NCBI GenBank assembly: GCA_002451855.1
Contig: DKDS01000079.1
Coordinates: 1-6,676, forward strand
Length of the DNA: 6,676 bases
Source: Ruminococcaceae bacterium UBA6842
Lineage (GTDB): Bacteria > Bacillota > Clostridia > Oscillospirales > Acutalibacteraceae
Direction of reading: 5' to 3'
Position 1 is the stretch's first letter. Every line of letters begins with the position of its first letter. The notes under the pieces were generated by a model. That model saw only the letters and a program-made list of their open reading frames with translations, did not search any database and had not been told where the DNA came from. Of the stretch, positions 1-4,787 are shown piece after piece. The translations under genes were made by a program, and so were the position numbers.

Positions 1-222
1 CGCCGTATGGGCGCTAAAAGAGCTCCTTTCTACCGTGTAGTAGTAGCTGATTCAAGATATCCCCGTGACGGTCGTTTCATCGAGGAAATCGGTACTTTTG
101 ATCCCACAAAGGATCCGGCTATCGTTAATATCGATGCGGAAAAGGCTAAAAAGTGGATATCCAACGGTGCTCAGCCGACAGATACCGTAAAGGCTTTGCT
201 TAAGAAAAACGGTGTTCTTTAA
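1..222 (+). CDS. rpsP: 30S ribosomal protein S16, 5' end cut off by the window
   Basis: Structural protein of the small ribosomal subunit, bound to 16S rRNA. The reading frame is open from base 1 (Arg-Arg-Met...), and the Met codon at position 7 is internal: S16 normally starts about nine residues earlier with a short basic segment ending in R-R-M-G. Visible family signatures are the basic start GAKRAPFYRVVVADSR, the DGRFIEEIGTFDP segment and the C-terminal GAQPTDTVKALLKK helix. The protein ends at TAA 220-222 after 73 visible residues, matching the usual length of about 80. It is the first gene seen of a translation operon, with khpA starting 20 bases downstream. The identification is secure; only the start lies outside the window. 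Confidence 0.97.
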   Translation, partial: RRMGAKRAPFYRVVVADSRYPRDGRFIEEIGTFDPTKDPAIVNIDAEKAKKWISNGAQPTDTVKALLKKNGVL

Positions 223-242
223 TTCTAATGTGAGGTAATATC

Positions 243-476
243 ATGAAAGAGCTTCTTATTGCTATCGCTTCAGGTCTTGTAGAAAAGCCCGAAGAGGTAA
301 CCGTAGTTGTTGACGAACCCGATGAAGAGGGCGTTATCGCTTATCATCTCCATGTTTCCGAAAATGATATGGGCAGGGTAATCGGCAAGCAGGGCAGAAT
401 AGCCAAGGCTATCCGTGTTGTTATGCGTGCCGCCGCCAACAGAGAAGGAAAAAAAGTATCGGTTGAAATAGACTGA
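243..476 (+). CDS. khpA: KH-domain RNA-binding protein KhpA (YlqC family)
   Basis: Small cytoplasmic RNA-binding protein of 77 residues, the usual size for the family. In other Firmicutes KhpA pairs with KhpB/Jag and affects cell division and elongation; that role is family knowledge. The single KH fold shows its GxxG loop as G48-K49-Q50-G51 within RVIGKQGRIAKAIR, followed by the helix IRVVMRAAANREG and the last strand KKVSVEID. The N-terminus MKELLIAIASGLVEKPEEV is typical. GAGG at 232-235 lies 7 bases before the ATG. Two stops follow in frame, TGA 474-476 and TAA 477-479. It lies between rpsP and rimM, its conserved position in Firmicutes. Confidence 0.95.
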   Translation: MKELLIAIASGLVEKPEEVTVVVDEPDEEGVIAYHLHVSENDMGRVIGKQGRIAKAIRVVMRAAANREGKKVSVEID

Positions 477-480
477 TAAC

Positions 481-517
481 CAACCGGACATCTGTCCGGT
501 TGAACTTAAATGTTCAA
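481..517 (+). promoter_or_regulatory. Two overlapping inverted repeats between khpA and rimM
   Basis: A perfect 10-base inverted repeat (CAACCGGACA 481-490, TGTCCGGTTG 493-502) overlaps a second one (TTGAAC 500-505, GTTCAA 512-517). The three bases 500-502 can belong to either stem, so the two RNA hairpins compete at their boundary. Neither is followed by a T-run. Directly downstream is the terminator-like hairpin 519-535. This may be an attenuator, an RNA-processing site or a protein-binding leader. Only the repeats are seen; the function is inference. Confidence 0.5.
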
Positions 518-518
518 T

Positions 519-540
519 CCCCCGTTTTTCGGGGGTATTT
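519..540 (+). terminator. Short GC-rich hairpin, possible partial terminator or attenuator before rimM
   Basis: CCCCCG (519-524), a five-T loop and CGGGGG (530-535) form a perfect 6-bp all-GC stem, followed by TATTTATATATT, which is T-rich but not a pure T-tract. It lies 24 bases before the rimM start inside an otherwise continuous operon, so it more likely reduces or conditions read-through than ends transcription. Confidence 0.5.
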
Positions 541-559
541 ATATATTAGGGAGTACCTT

Positions 560-1075
560 ATGCTTAAACAGTATCTTGAAACCGGAAAAATCGTCGGCAC
601 ACACGGCGTAAAGGGTATGGTCCGTGTTCAGCCGTGGTCCGATTCCGGTGAATTTTTAACCGGATTCAAACATTTTTATCTTGACGGGGACGGAGAAAAA
701 AAGCTTGAAGCATTAAAAATACAGCCGCACGGCGGCGTTGTGCTGATGGCGCTAAAGGGCGTCGAGACAATTGAAGACGCCGAAAGGCTGAGAAATAAGG
801 TTTTGTTTATCAACCGCAGTGATGCACATCTACCGGAGGGCAGATACTTTATTGACGACCTAATCGGCTGTACTGTGTACGACGCCGACAGCGGCAAGTC
901 CTACGGCACTGTCTCGGATGTTTCCAAAACGGGCGCTAATGATGTGTGGCATATAGCGTCAAACGGGAAAGAGTATTTGCTTCCGGCAATAGACGAGGTC
1001 GTTATATCCGCTGCGCCCGAAAAGGGCGAAGTGGTAATTCGCCCGATGAAAGGTATATTTGATGATGAGGATTGA
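560..1075 (+). CDS. rimM: Ribosome maturation factor RimM
   Basis: Binds ribosomal protein S19 and helps mature the head of the 30S subunit (family knowledge). The protein has 171 residues, normal for RimM. The N-terminal barrel shows GKIVGTHGVKGMVRV (residues 9-23) and the LKGVETIEDAERLRNKVLF segment (65-83). The C-terminal PRC-barrel shows EGRYFIDDLIGCTVYD (93-108), GANDVWHI (125-132) and EYLLPAIDEVV (138-148), ending MKGIFDDED. The frame is open back to an ATG at 500, but that start would place 20 extra residues over the hairpin region; ATG 560 has AGGGAG at 548-553 and gives the family N-terminus. The 3' end overlaps trmD by 14 bases, implying translational coupling. Confidence 0.96.
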   Translation: MLKQYLETGKIVGTHGVKGMVRVQPWSDSGEFLTGFKHFYLDGDGEKKLEALKIQPHGGVVLMALKGVETIEDAERLRNKVLFINRSDAHLPEGRYFIDDLIGCTVYDADSGKSYGTVSDVSKTGANDVWHIASNGKEYLLPAIDEVVISAAPEKGEVVIRPMKGIFDDED

Positions 1076-1808
1076 TATTTTAACCCTTTTTCCGGAAATG
1101 TGCCGGTCGGTTATGAACGAAAGCATAATCGGCAGGGCGCAGAAGGCCGGCAAGGTGGAAATAGTATGTACCGACATCCGCGATTTCGCCGGAAACAAGC
1201 ACAACAAGGTGGACGATATGCCCTACGGCGGCGGAATGGGAATGGTGATGGCGGCAGATCCGATTTATAACTGCTATAAAAGCCTTTATTCGGAGGATGA
1301 GCCGAAGCCGCACCTCATATATATGTCGCCCAAAGGGAAAACCTTCAGCCAGCAAAGGGCAGTCGAGCTGTCAAAGCTTGACAGAATAGTGTTGCTTTGC
1401 GGTCATTACGAGGGCGTAGACGAACGGGTCTTAGAAGAGATAGCCGATGAAGAAATATCAATAGGCGATTTTGTACTTACGGGCGGAGAGCTGCCCGCGC
1501 TTTGTGTGGCGGACGCTGTTTGCCGTATGCTTCCGGGCGTTTTGTCTGATGACCTCTGCTTTACCGAGGAAAGCCATTTTTCGGGATTTCTCGAATACCC
1601 TCAATACACAAGACCGGCAATATGGCACGATAAAGAGGTGCCGGAGGTGCTTTTGTCCGGTAATCACGCGAAAATTGACGAATGGCGCAGAATTCAGTCC
1701 ATACTTATAACAAAAGAACGAAGACCCGATATGTTCAGCTCGGAAAAGCTCACAAAATCGGATATTAAGCTGCTTAAAAAGAACGGAATAGATACGGATT
1801 TGTTCTAA
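1062..1808 (+). CDS. trmD: tRNA (guanine-N1-)-methyltransferase TrmD
   Basis: Transfers methyl from S-adenosylmethionine to N1 of G37 next to the anticodon, preventing +1 frameshifts; SPOUT-fold dimer with a trefoil-knot cofactor site (family knowledge). Signatures, numbered from ATG 1062: MRIDILTLFPEM (2-13), PYGGGMGMVM (54-63), CGHYEGVDERV (113-123), SIGDFVLTGGELPA (133-146), R155 matching E. coli Arg154, YTRP (182-185) and VLLSGNHAKIDEWR (197-209). The length of 248 is normal. Starts are possible at TTG 1059, ATG 1062 and ATG 1065; AAAGG at 1049-1053 is best spaced for 1062, while the family N-terminus MRID would also suit 1065. The residue aligning by hand with the catalytic Asp169 is Glu170 here. 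No terminator is evident downstream. Confidence 0.97.
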   Translation: MMRIDILTLFPEMCRSVMNESIIGRAQKAGKVEIVCTDIRDFAGNKHNKVDDMPYGGGMGMVMAADPIYNCYKSLYSEDEPKPHLIYMSPKGKTFSQQRAVELSKLDRIVLLCGHYEGVDERVLEEIADEEISIGDFVLTGGELPALCVADAVCRMLPGVLSDDLCFTEESHFSGFLEYPQYTRPAIWHDKEVPEVLLSGNHAKIDEWRRIQSILITKERRPDMFSSEKLTKSDIKLLKKNGIDTDLF

Positions 1809-1928
1809 AAAGTCGGTTTTAAGGGATAAAACGGCTTAATAACCATTATATGCATATCTAATCTGCACAAATACAAGTTTCGGAAAATACAAATTGTTGG
1901 ATAAATATTAGAACTTATTCACAAATAA
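1809..1928. other. AT-rich spacer between trmD and the ptsH promoter
   Basis: I see no gene here. An imperfect repeat at 1816-1821/1827-1832 (GTTTTA/TAAAAC) has no T-run and is not a convincing terminator for trmD. The palindrome ATATGCATAT at 1848-1857 is short and of the kind AT-rich DNA produces by chance. rplS, which often follows trmD, is absent. Confidence 0.5.
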
Positions 1929-1956
1929 TTGACGATTTCATTAAATGTGGTATAAT
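1929..1956 (+). promoter_or_regulatory. Sigma-A type promoter of ptsH, extended -10
   Basis: TTGACG (1929-1934, 5 of 6 to consensus) and a perfect TATAAT (1951-1956) are separated by 16 bases. The bases TGG directly before the -10 fit the TGn extended -10 motif. Transcription would start near 1963, leaving a leader of about 40 bases. A small inverted repeat, TAACA 1959-1963 and TGTTA 1968-1972, lies over the expected start and could be an operator, which is speculative. Confidence 0.85.
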
Positions 1957-2002
1957 AGTAACATAGTTGTTAATAAGACATTAATCTTAAGGAGATTTTA
2001 CA

Positions 2003-2266
2003 ATGTGCGTTAAAGATGTAGTAATTCAAAATCAGGTTGGTCTTCATGCCCGTCCGGCAACTTTCTTTATTCAGAAAGCGAACGAATACAAATCCTCTAT
2101 ATGGGTTGAAAAGGACGAGAGAAAGGTGAACGCCAAGAGCCTTCTCGGTGTTTTGTCGCTCGGTATAGTCGGCGGAACGACTATAAAGATTATCGTTGAC
2201 GGTCCAGATGAAAAGGAAGCGCTTGACGGTCTTGTTGCTTTGGTAGAATCCGGTTTTGCTGATTAA
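2003..2266 (+). CDS. ptsH: Phosphocarrier protein HPr of the PTS
   Basis: Cytoplasmic carrier that accepts phosphate from enzyme I on a histidine and passes it to sugar-specific EIIA proteins. The protein has 87 residues, the normal HPr length. His15 lies in GLHARPA (13-19), the enzyme I phosphorylation site. Ser46 lies in NAKSLLGVLSLG (43-54), the HPr kinase site used by Firmicutes for carbon catabolite repression. Both are present, so this is a regulatory-competent HPr rather than the Crh paralogue, which lacks His15. AAGGAG at 1989-1994 sits 8 bases before the ATG. It has its own promoter and terminator. Enzyme I (ptsI), its partner in many operons, does not follow, so this is a single-gene unit. 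Confidence 0.97.
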   Translation: MCVKDVVIQNQVGLHARPATFFIQKANEYKSSIWVEKDERKVNAKSLLGVLSLGIVGGTTIKIIVDGPDEKEALDGLVALVESGFAD

Positions 2267-2279
2267 TGTGTAAGATATT

Positions 2280-2320
2280 ACGGCCGATATTTGTTTTTTG
2301 AGTATCGGCCGTCTTTTTTT
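2280..2320 (+). terminator. Strong intrinsic terminator of ptsH
   Basis: ACGGCCGATA (2280-2289) pairs perfectly with TATCGGCCGT (2303-2312) across a 13-base loop and is followed by C and seven T (2314-2320). It lies 14 bases after the ptsH stop and directly abuts the tRNA promoter. Confidence 0.92.
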
Positions 2321-2321
2321 G

Positions 2322-2349
2322 TTGACATTTTAAAAATTAGTGCTATAAT
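2322..2349 (+). promoter_or_regulatory. Near-consensus promoter of the tRNA-Pro gene
   Basis: A perfect TTGACA (2322-2327) and a perfect TATAAT (2344-2349) are separated by 16 bases, with TGC before the -10 (extended -10). The start is expected near 2356, about 13 bases before the tRNA. Both hexamers being perfect fits a heavily transcribed stable RNA. Confidence 0.9.
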
Positions 2350-2368
2350 AGAACAGTACCCCAATTAT

Positions 2369-2444
2369 CCGGGTGTGGCGCAGCTGGTAGCGCGCTTGAC
2401 TGGGGGTCAAGAGGCCGCAAGTTCAAGTCTTGTCACTCGGACCA
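2369..2444 (+). tRNA. tRNA-Pro, anticodon GGG, CCA encoded
   Basis: A 76-base cloverleaf. Acceptor stem CCGGGTG (2369-2375) pairs with CACTCGG (2434-2440) with one G-U, then discriminator A2441 and encoded CCA 2442-2444. D-stem GCGC/GCGC (2378-2381/2390-2393) encloses AGCTGGTA. Anticodon stem CTTGA/TCAAG (2395-2399/2407-2411) encloses CTGGGGG, placing GGG at 2402-2404. T-stem GCAAG/CTTGT (2417-2421/2429-2433) encloses TTCAAGT. This tRNA reads CCC and CCU. It has its own promoter and is the last core gene before the accessory region, so its 3' end is a plausible integration target. Confidence 0.96.
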
Positions 2445-2474
2445 TATAAGGGCTACAAAAAAGATGTAGTCCGT

Positions 2475-2501
2475 GAAAACCCCGATTGTATCGGGGTTTT
2501 C
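2475..2501 (+). terminator. 12-bp perfect hairpin behind the tRNA gene, probable terminator
   Basis: GAAAACCCCGAT (2475-2486) and ATCGGGGTTTTC (2490-2501) form a perfect stem with loop TGT. The T-run is the 3' part of the stem, the layout of a bidirectional terminator. A weaker hairpin just upstream, GGGCTACA 2450-2457 with TGTAGTCC 2465-2472 (one G-U pair), could assist 3' processing of the tRNA precursor. Confidence 0.75.
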
Positions 2502-2502
2502 G

Positions 2503-2608
2503 CCGTTTAATGGGGCGGAAATTAACTGTACGATTTCGTAGATGCAAAAAGAATATTTCTCCTTTGTGTAGGGGCTTGAACTCCTGTAAACTTAATAATT
2601 TGCTTATC
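2503..2608. other. Stretch without recognisable gene between two terminators
   Basis: I found no protein gene or canonical RNA gene here. A small inverted repeat (TACGA 2529-2533, TCGTA 2536-2540) is visible. The terminator at 2609-2645 has nothing recognisable to terminate, so this stretch may be the remnant of a lost gene, a small RNA, or the junction of an integrated element. A reverse-strand frame running back across the tRNA is an artefact of tRNA sequence. Confidence 0.35.
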
Positions 2609-2645
2609 AGACCGATAGAATTAAAAAATCTATCGGTCTTTTTTT
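2609..2645 (+). terminator. Intrinsic terminator upstream of the accessory genes
   Basis: AGACCGATAGA (2609-2619) pairs perfectly with TCTATCGGTCT (2629-2639), with a 9-base loop and a T-run continuing to 2645. It is oriented for + strand transcripts and would insulate the accessory genes from the tRNA unit. Confidence 0.88.
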
Positions 2646-2652
2646 GTTTTTC

Positions 2653-2683
2653 AGGCTGTGCCTATTTTAAGGTGCAGCCTTTT
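2653..2683 (+). terminator. Weaker hairpin directly before the ART-like gene
   Basis: AGGCTGTGCC (2653-2662) pairs with GGTGCAGCCT (2671-2680) through ten pairs, two of them G-U, followed by only TTT then AATATAT. It could be a second, weaker terminator or a leader structure of the gene at 2716, whose ribosome binding site begins 25 bases later. Confidence 0.45.
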
Positions 2684-2715
2684 AATATATCTGAAAAAAG
2701 AAAGCGAGGATCAAT

Positions 2716-3462
2716 ATGAAAAAATGTACCGACTTAAATTCATTAAAAGAAGTTGCAAGGTGTCTTTTGTATACCGATGTTCACAGAGTGGAGAATTATC
2801 CGTTTATGGTAAAACATCCTTTTACGGATACAGCCTTTACATCCATAGTGAAAAATCCGGACAAGCTGACGGAAAACAAAGTAATAAATATTCTTGAAAG
2901 TGAAATCAACCTTAACCGCTGGCGGGAATATATGTCGGATCGGATAAATTCGGCGGAAAGTGCAGATGAAGTATATTGCCGCATAACAAAACCGTATAGG
3001 CTGACATTTGTGAAATATGCGGGACGGTATCTTTCAAAAAGGGATTTTGCCGAAATGCTGTGCAACGCATGGATATCTTCCGAAAGTCCTAATAATGATG
3101 TTAATGTTAGCCAATCGGAGCTGCTGCGGATGTTCAGGAGCGCAGATAAATCCTTACTTATGACAGATGAAGAAAGAAAAAGGTTGGATGAACTTGACAA
3201 TCCGGTTACGATATACCGAGGGGTGACGCCGTATAACGCAAAATCCGTAAAGGCAATGTCTTGGACACTGGATTACGAAAAGGCTTTGTGGTTTGCAAAA
3301 CGCTTCGATTCAGAAGGAACGGTATATACCGCTGAAATAAAAAAATCACATATACTTGCGTTATTTGACGGCAGAGATGAATCGGAAATAGTTGTTGAAC
3401 CCGCATATCTTTTAAATATTGAAGAATATGAGGAACAGAATAGTGGATTTTTATTGACATAA
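2716..3462 (+). CDS. Putative mono-ADP-ribosyltransferase-like protein of accessory DNA
   Basis: 248 residues, no signal peptide or membrane segment seen, so probably cytoplasmic. The first 160 residues are mainly helical and contain PNNDVNVSQSELLRMFRSADKSLLMTDEE in two blocks (125-153). The C-terminal part carries, in order, IYRG with Arg168, SWT with Ser182 and Thr184 followed by the helix YEKALWFAKRF (187-197), a GTVYTAEI strand (201-208), and ESEIVV with Glu222 and Glu224. This order matches the R-S-E ADP-ribosyltransferases (Arg, S-T-S motif, E-x-E), which move ADP-ribose from NAD to a target. Ser182-Trp-Thr184 is not a strict STS. GAGGA at 2706-2710 supports the start. I recall similar uncharacterised gut Firmicute proteins; fold and activity are inference. 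The next gene follows after 15 bases. Confidence 0.6.
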   Translation: MKKCTDLNSLKEVARCLLYTDVHRVENYPFMVKHPFTDTAFTSIVKNPDKLTENKVINILESEINLNRWREYMSDRINSAESADEVYCRITKPYRLTFVKYAGRYLSKRDFAEMLCNAWISSESPNNDVNVSQSELLRMFRSADKSLLMTDEERKRLDELDNPVTIYRGVTPYNAKSVKAMSWTLDYEKALWFAKRFDSEGTVYTAEIKKSHILALFDGRDESEIVVEPAYLLNIEEYEEQNSGFLLT

Positions 3463-3477
3463 CAGGAGGTAAAATAT

Positions 3478-4122
3478 ATGCTGCAAAAAGAATTAATTAA
3501 AAGGCTTAAGGACCGATATGAAACCAAGATGGATGACAAAGGATGGCTGAATGTCTCCTCAGACGGTATTCCCCTCTGCCGAGTGAAATACAACGGAAAC
3601 AGCATCGTTAACGACAACAAGTTTCTCTCCGATGAATACCTCGGCAAGATTGCGGATGTTCAAAATGAACTGCTTACCGTAAAAGAATATATCGGACTGT
3701 ACGAACACGCACCGCAAATGAAATCTGCCGATGTCTCTGATTACAAACAGCTTGCTTCTTTCGGAGATACTGTATTGGCGGCGACCTGCAATGAAAAGAA
3801 CGGCTTTATGTTCTGCACATGGAAACAGAATGCAGACGGCGGCTCGGTGTTCTGGGGAGATTATTCTCCGAACTACGAATACGCCAAGGAGTCATTTGCC
3901 GTGCGCTCCGGACTAATCGGTGAACACCGCCTCTTCTCTAAAAAAGAATCGGCAGACCTTTATTGCTGTGTCAACTTTGTAAAATCCAACTGCGAAACGC
4001 TGACCTACAAGCAGGAACAGCAGCTTGATAAGCTCCAAGATAAACTCACGGATGCATATCCCACCCTCGAAGCTGAGCCGCCGACCTTTGAACAGACGAC
4101 AGCCCCACAACAGAATATGTAA
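3478..4122 (+). CDS. Uncharacterised accessory protein, partner candidate of the ART-like gene
   Basis: I do not recognise a named family. The protein has 214 residues and is soluble in appearance. Visible parts: a charged N-terminal helix MLQKELIKRLKDRYETK (1-17), a central region with DTVLAATCNEKNGFMFCTW (97-115), GDYSPNYEYAKESFAVRSGL (127-146) and RLFSKKESADLYCCVNF (151-167), a helix YKQEQQLDKLQDKL (177-190), and a Pro/Gln/Thr-rich tail from about residue 195 that is probably disordered. Seven cysteines stand out, including Cys163-Cys164. AGGAGG at 3464-3469 is a perfect ribosome binding site, so this gene is likely translated more strongly than the ART-like gene before it, with which it should share a transcript. 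A role as immunity or regulator partner is a guess from position only. Confidence 0.8.
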   Translation: MLQKELIKRLKDRYETKMDDKGWLNVSSDGIPLCRVKYNGNSIVNDNKFLSDEYLGKIADVQNELLTVKEYIGLYEHAPQMKSADVSDYKQLASFGDTVLAATCNEKNGFMFCTWKQNADGGSVFWGDYSPNYEYAKESFAVRSGLIGEHRLFSKKESADLYCCVNFVKSNCETLTYKQEQQLDKLQDKLTDAYPTLEAEPPTFEQTTAPQQNM

Positions 4123-4133
4123 TACTCTCAATC

Positions 4134-4169
4134 GCCCTTCGGTTACACAAAAACCGGAGGGCTTTTTTT
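4134..4169 (+). terminator. Intrinsic terminator after the 214-residue protein gene
   Basis: GCCCTTCGGTT (4134-4144) pairs with AACCGGAGGGC (4152-4162), eleven pairs with one G-U, followed by seven T (4163-4169). The next gene begins only 24 bases later, with no promoter visible in that gap, so some read-through must occur or a promoter lies elsewhere. Confidence 0.88.
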
Positions 4170-4193
4170 ATTTCACAGCAAGGAGAAAAGACA

Positions 4194-4772
4194 ATGACAA
4201 TATTTTCAGATAAACCCTACGACCGCCGAATTGAACGGCTTATGACCGCAATACCGAATTTTAAACCGCGCGGCGTCGGTTTCCGTTTTGCGGAAACGCA
4301 AATTACCGTAATTACCGCTGCAATGCCTGAAATACTGACGGCTGCCATGCGGCAAATACGCTGTCCGCCGTTTTTGAAAAGATTTAACGAATATATAGAA
4401 AGCGAGGAAAGCATTATGACATTTTTGAACGAGAAACATATGGCAATGTTTGTGCTTGCCGTAAAAAATGCCGAGAGAGAAAATTATGCGTTACTGTCGG
4501 CAATATATCTGCTTACCGCGGATATAAGACTGTGGAATTGCTGTAAGCACCATATAAATAACGGCTGTATATTTTTTGAAAATATTAAACTGCGAAACTG
4601 CTCGGAAAAGGCGTATACGCTTTATTGCGCGGCAAAGGATCTGACGCTCGGAACAAAGCATATAACCATATCCGATTTAGCGGATATAAAGCTTGTGCCG
4701 CCGACTTTGTTCAGAATTATTTGCAACGCTATGGCAATCCGCCGTTTCGGGCTTGCCGCTGTTAAGCTATAA
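4194..4772 (+). CDS. Uncharacterised two-part accessory protein
   Basis: 192 residues, no family I can name with confidence. AAGGAG at 4180-4185 lies 8 bases before the ATG. The sequence looks bipartite. Residues 1-74 are basic and start with FSDKPYDRRIERLM and PNFKPRG, resembling short proteins I have seen in Firmicute mobile elements. From Met75 a second domain reads MTFLNEKHMAMFVLAVKN, then YALLSAIYLLTADIRLW (98-114), YTLYCAAKDL (141-150), GTKHITISDLAD (153-164) and LFRIICNAMAIRRFG (172-186), compact and mostly helical. ATG 4416 at Met75 has its own GAGGAAA at 4404-4410, so a 118-residue short form could be made from the same frame. The TAA stop overlaps the ribosome binding site of the next gene, suggesting coupling. 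Confidence 0.8.
   Translation: MTIFSDKPYDRRIERLMTAIPNFKPRGVGFRFAETQITVITAAMPEILTAAMRQIRCPPFLKRFNEYIESEESIMTFLNEKHMAMFVLAVKNAERENYALLSAIYLLTADIRLWNCCKHHINNGCIFFENIKLRNCSEKAYTLYCAAKDLTLGTKHITISDLADIKLVPPTLFRIICNAMAIRRFGLAAVKL
4404..4418 (+). promoter_or_regulatory. Possible internal ribosome binding site and start (Met75)
   Basis: GAGGAAA (4404-4410) stands 5 bases before an in-frame ATG (4416-4418) at the junction between the two apparent parts of the 192-residue protein. It would yield a separate 118-residue C-terminal product. The spacing is good and the match to the anti-Shine-Dalgarno moderate; actual use is unproven. Confidence 0.4.
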
Positions 4773-4787
4773 GGAGTGAAAAGCATG
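4771..4787 (+). promoter_or_regulatory. Ribosome binding site that fixes the start of the ArdA-like gene
   Basis: AAGGAG (4771-4776) overlaps the TAA stop of the preceding gene (4770-4772) and lies 8 bases before ATG 4785. A GTG at 4776 in the same frame overlaps this site itself and cannot be the functional start. Confidence 0.85.

Noticed and set aside
500..559. Upstream ATG at 500 that would lengthen RimM by 20 residues
   Set aside because: It lies within the inverted-repeat region, lacks a good ribosome binding site and adds non-family sequence; ATG 560 gives the standard RimM N-terminus.
1816..1832. Possible trmD terminator
   Set aside because: Only six AT-rich pairs with a mismatch at the stem base and no T-run.
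1809..2002. Catabolite-response (cre) site or riboswitch upstream of ptsH
   Set aside because: I found no sequence close to the cre consensus and no recognisable riboswitch core; only the promoter is supported.
2380..2560. Reverse-strand frame across the tRNA reading V-R-V-T-R-L-E-L-A-A-S
   Set aside because: This peptide is the well-known spurious translation of the antisense strand of tRNA genes.
2486..2719. 77-codon + strand frame beginning inside the hairpin after the tRNA
   Set aside because: It runs through two terminators, has an implausible composition and no ribosome binding site.
2796..3200. 134-codon reverse-strand frame inside the ART-like gene
   Set aside because: It is fully contained in a convincing + strand gene; its serine-rich, low-complexity translation is typical of an antisense shadow.
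4088..4116. TTGAAC-17-CAGAAT as a promoter for the downstream accessory genes
   Set aside because: Each hexamer matches only 4 of 6 bases, and it lies upstream of the terminator, so it would not solve the read-through question.
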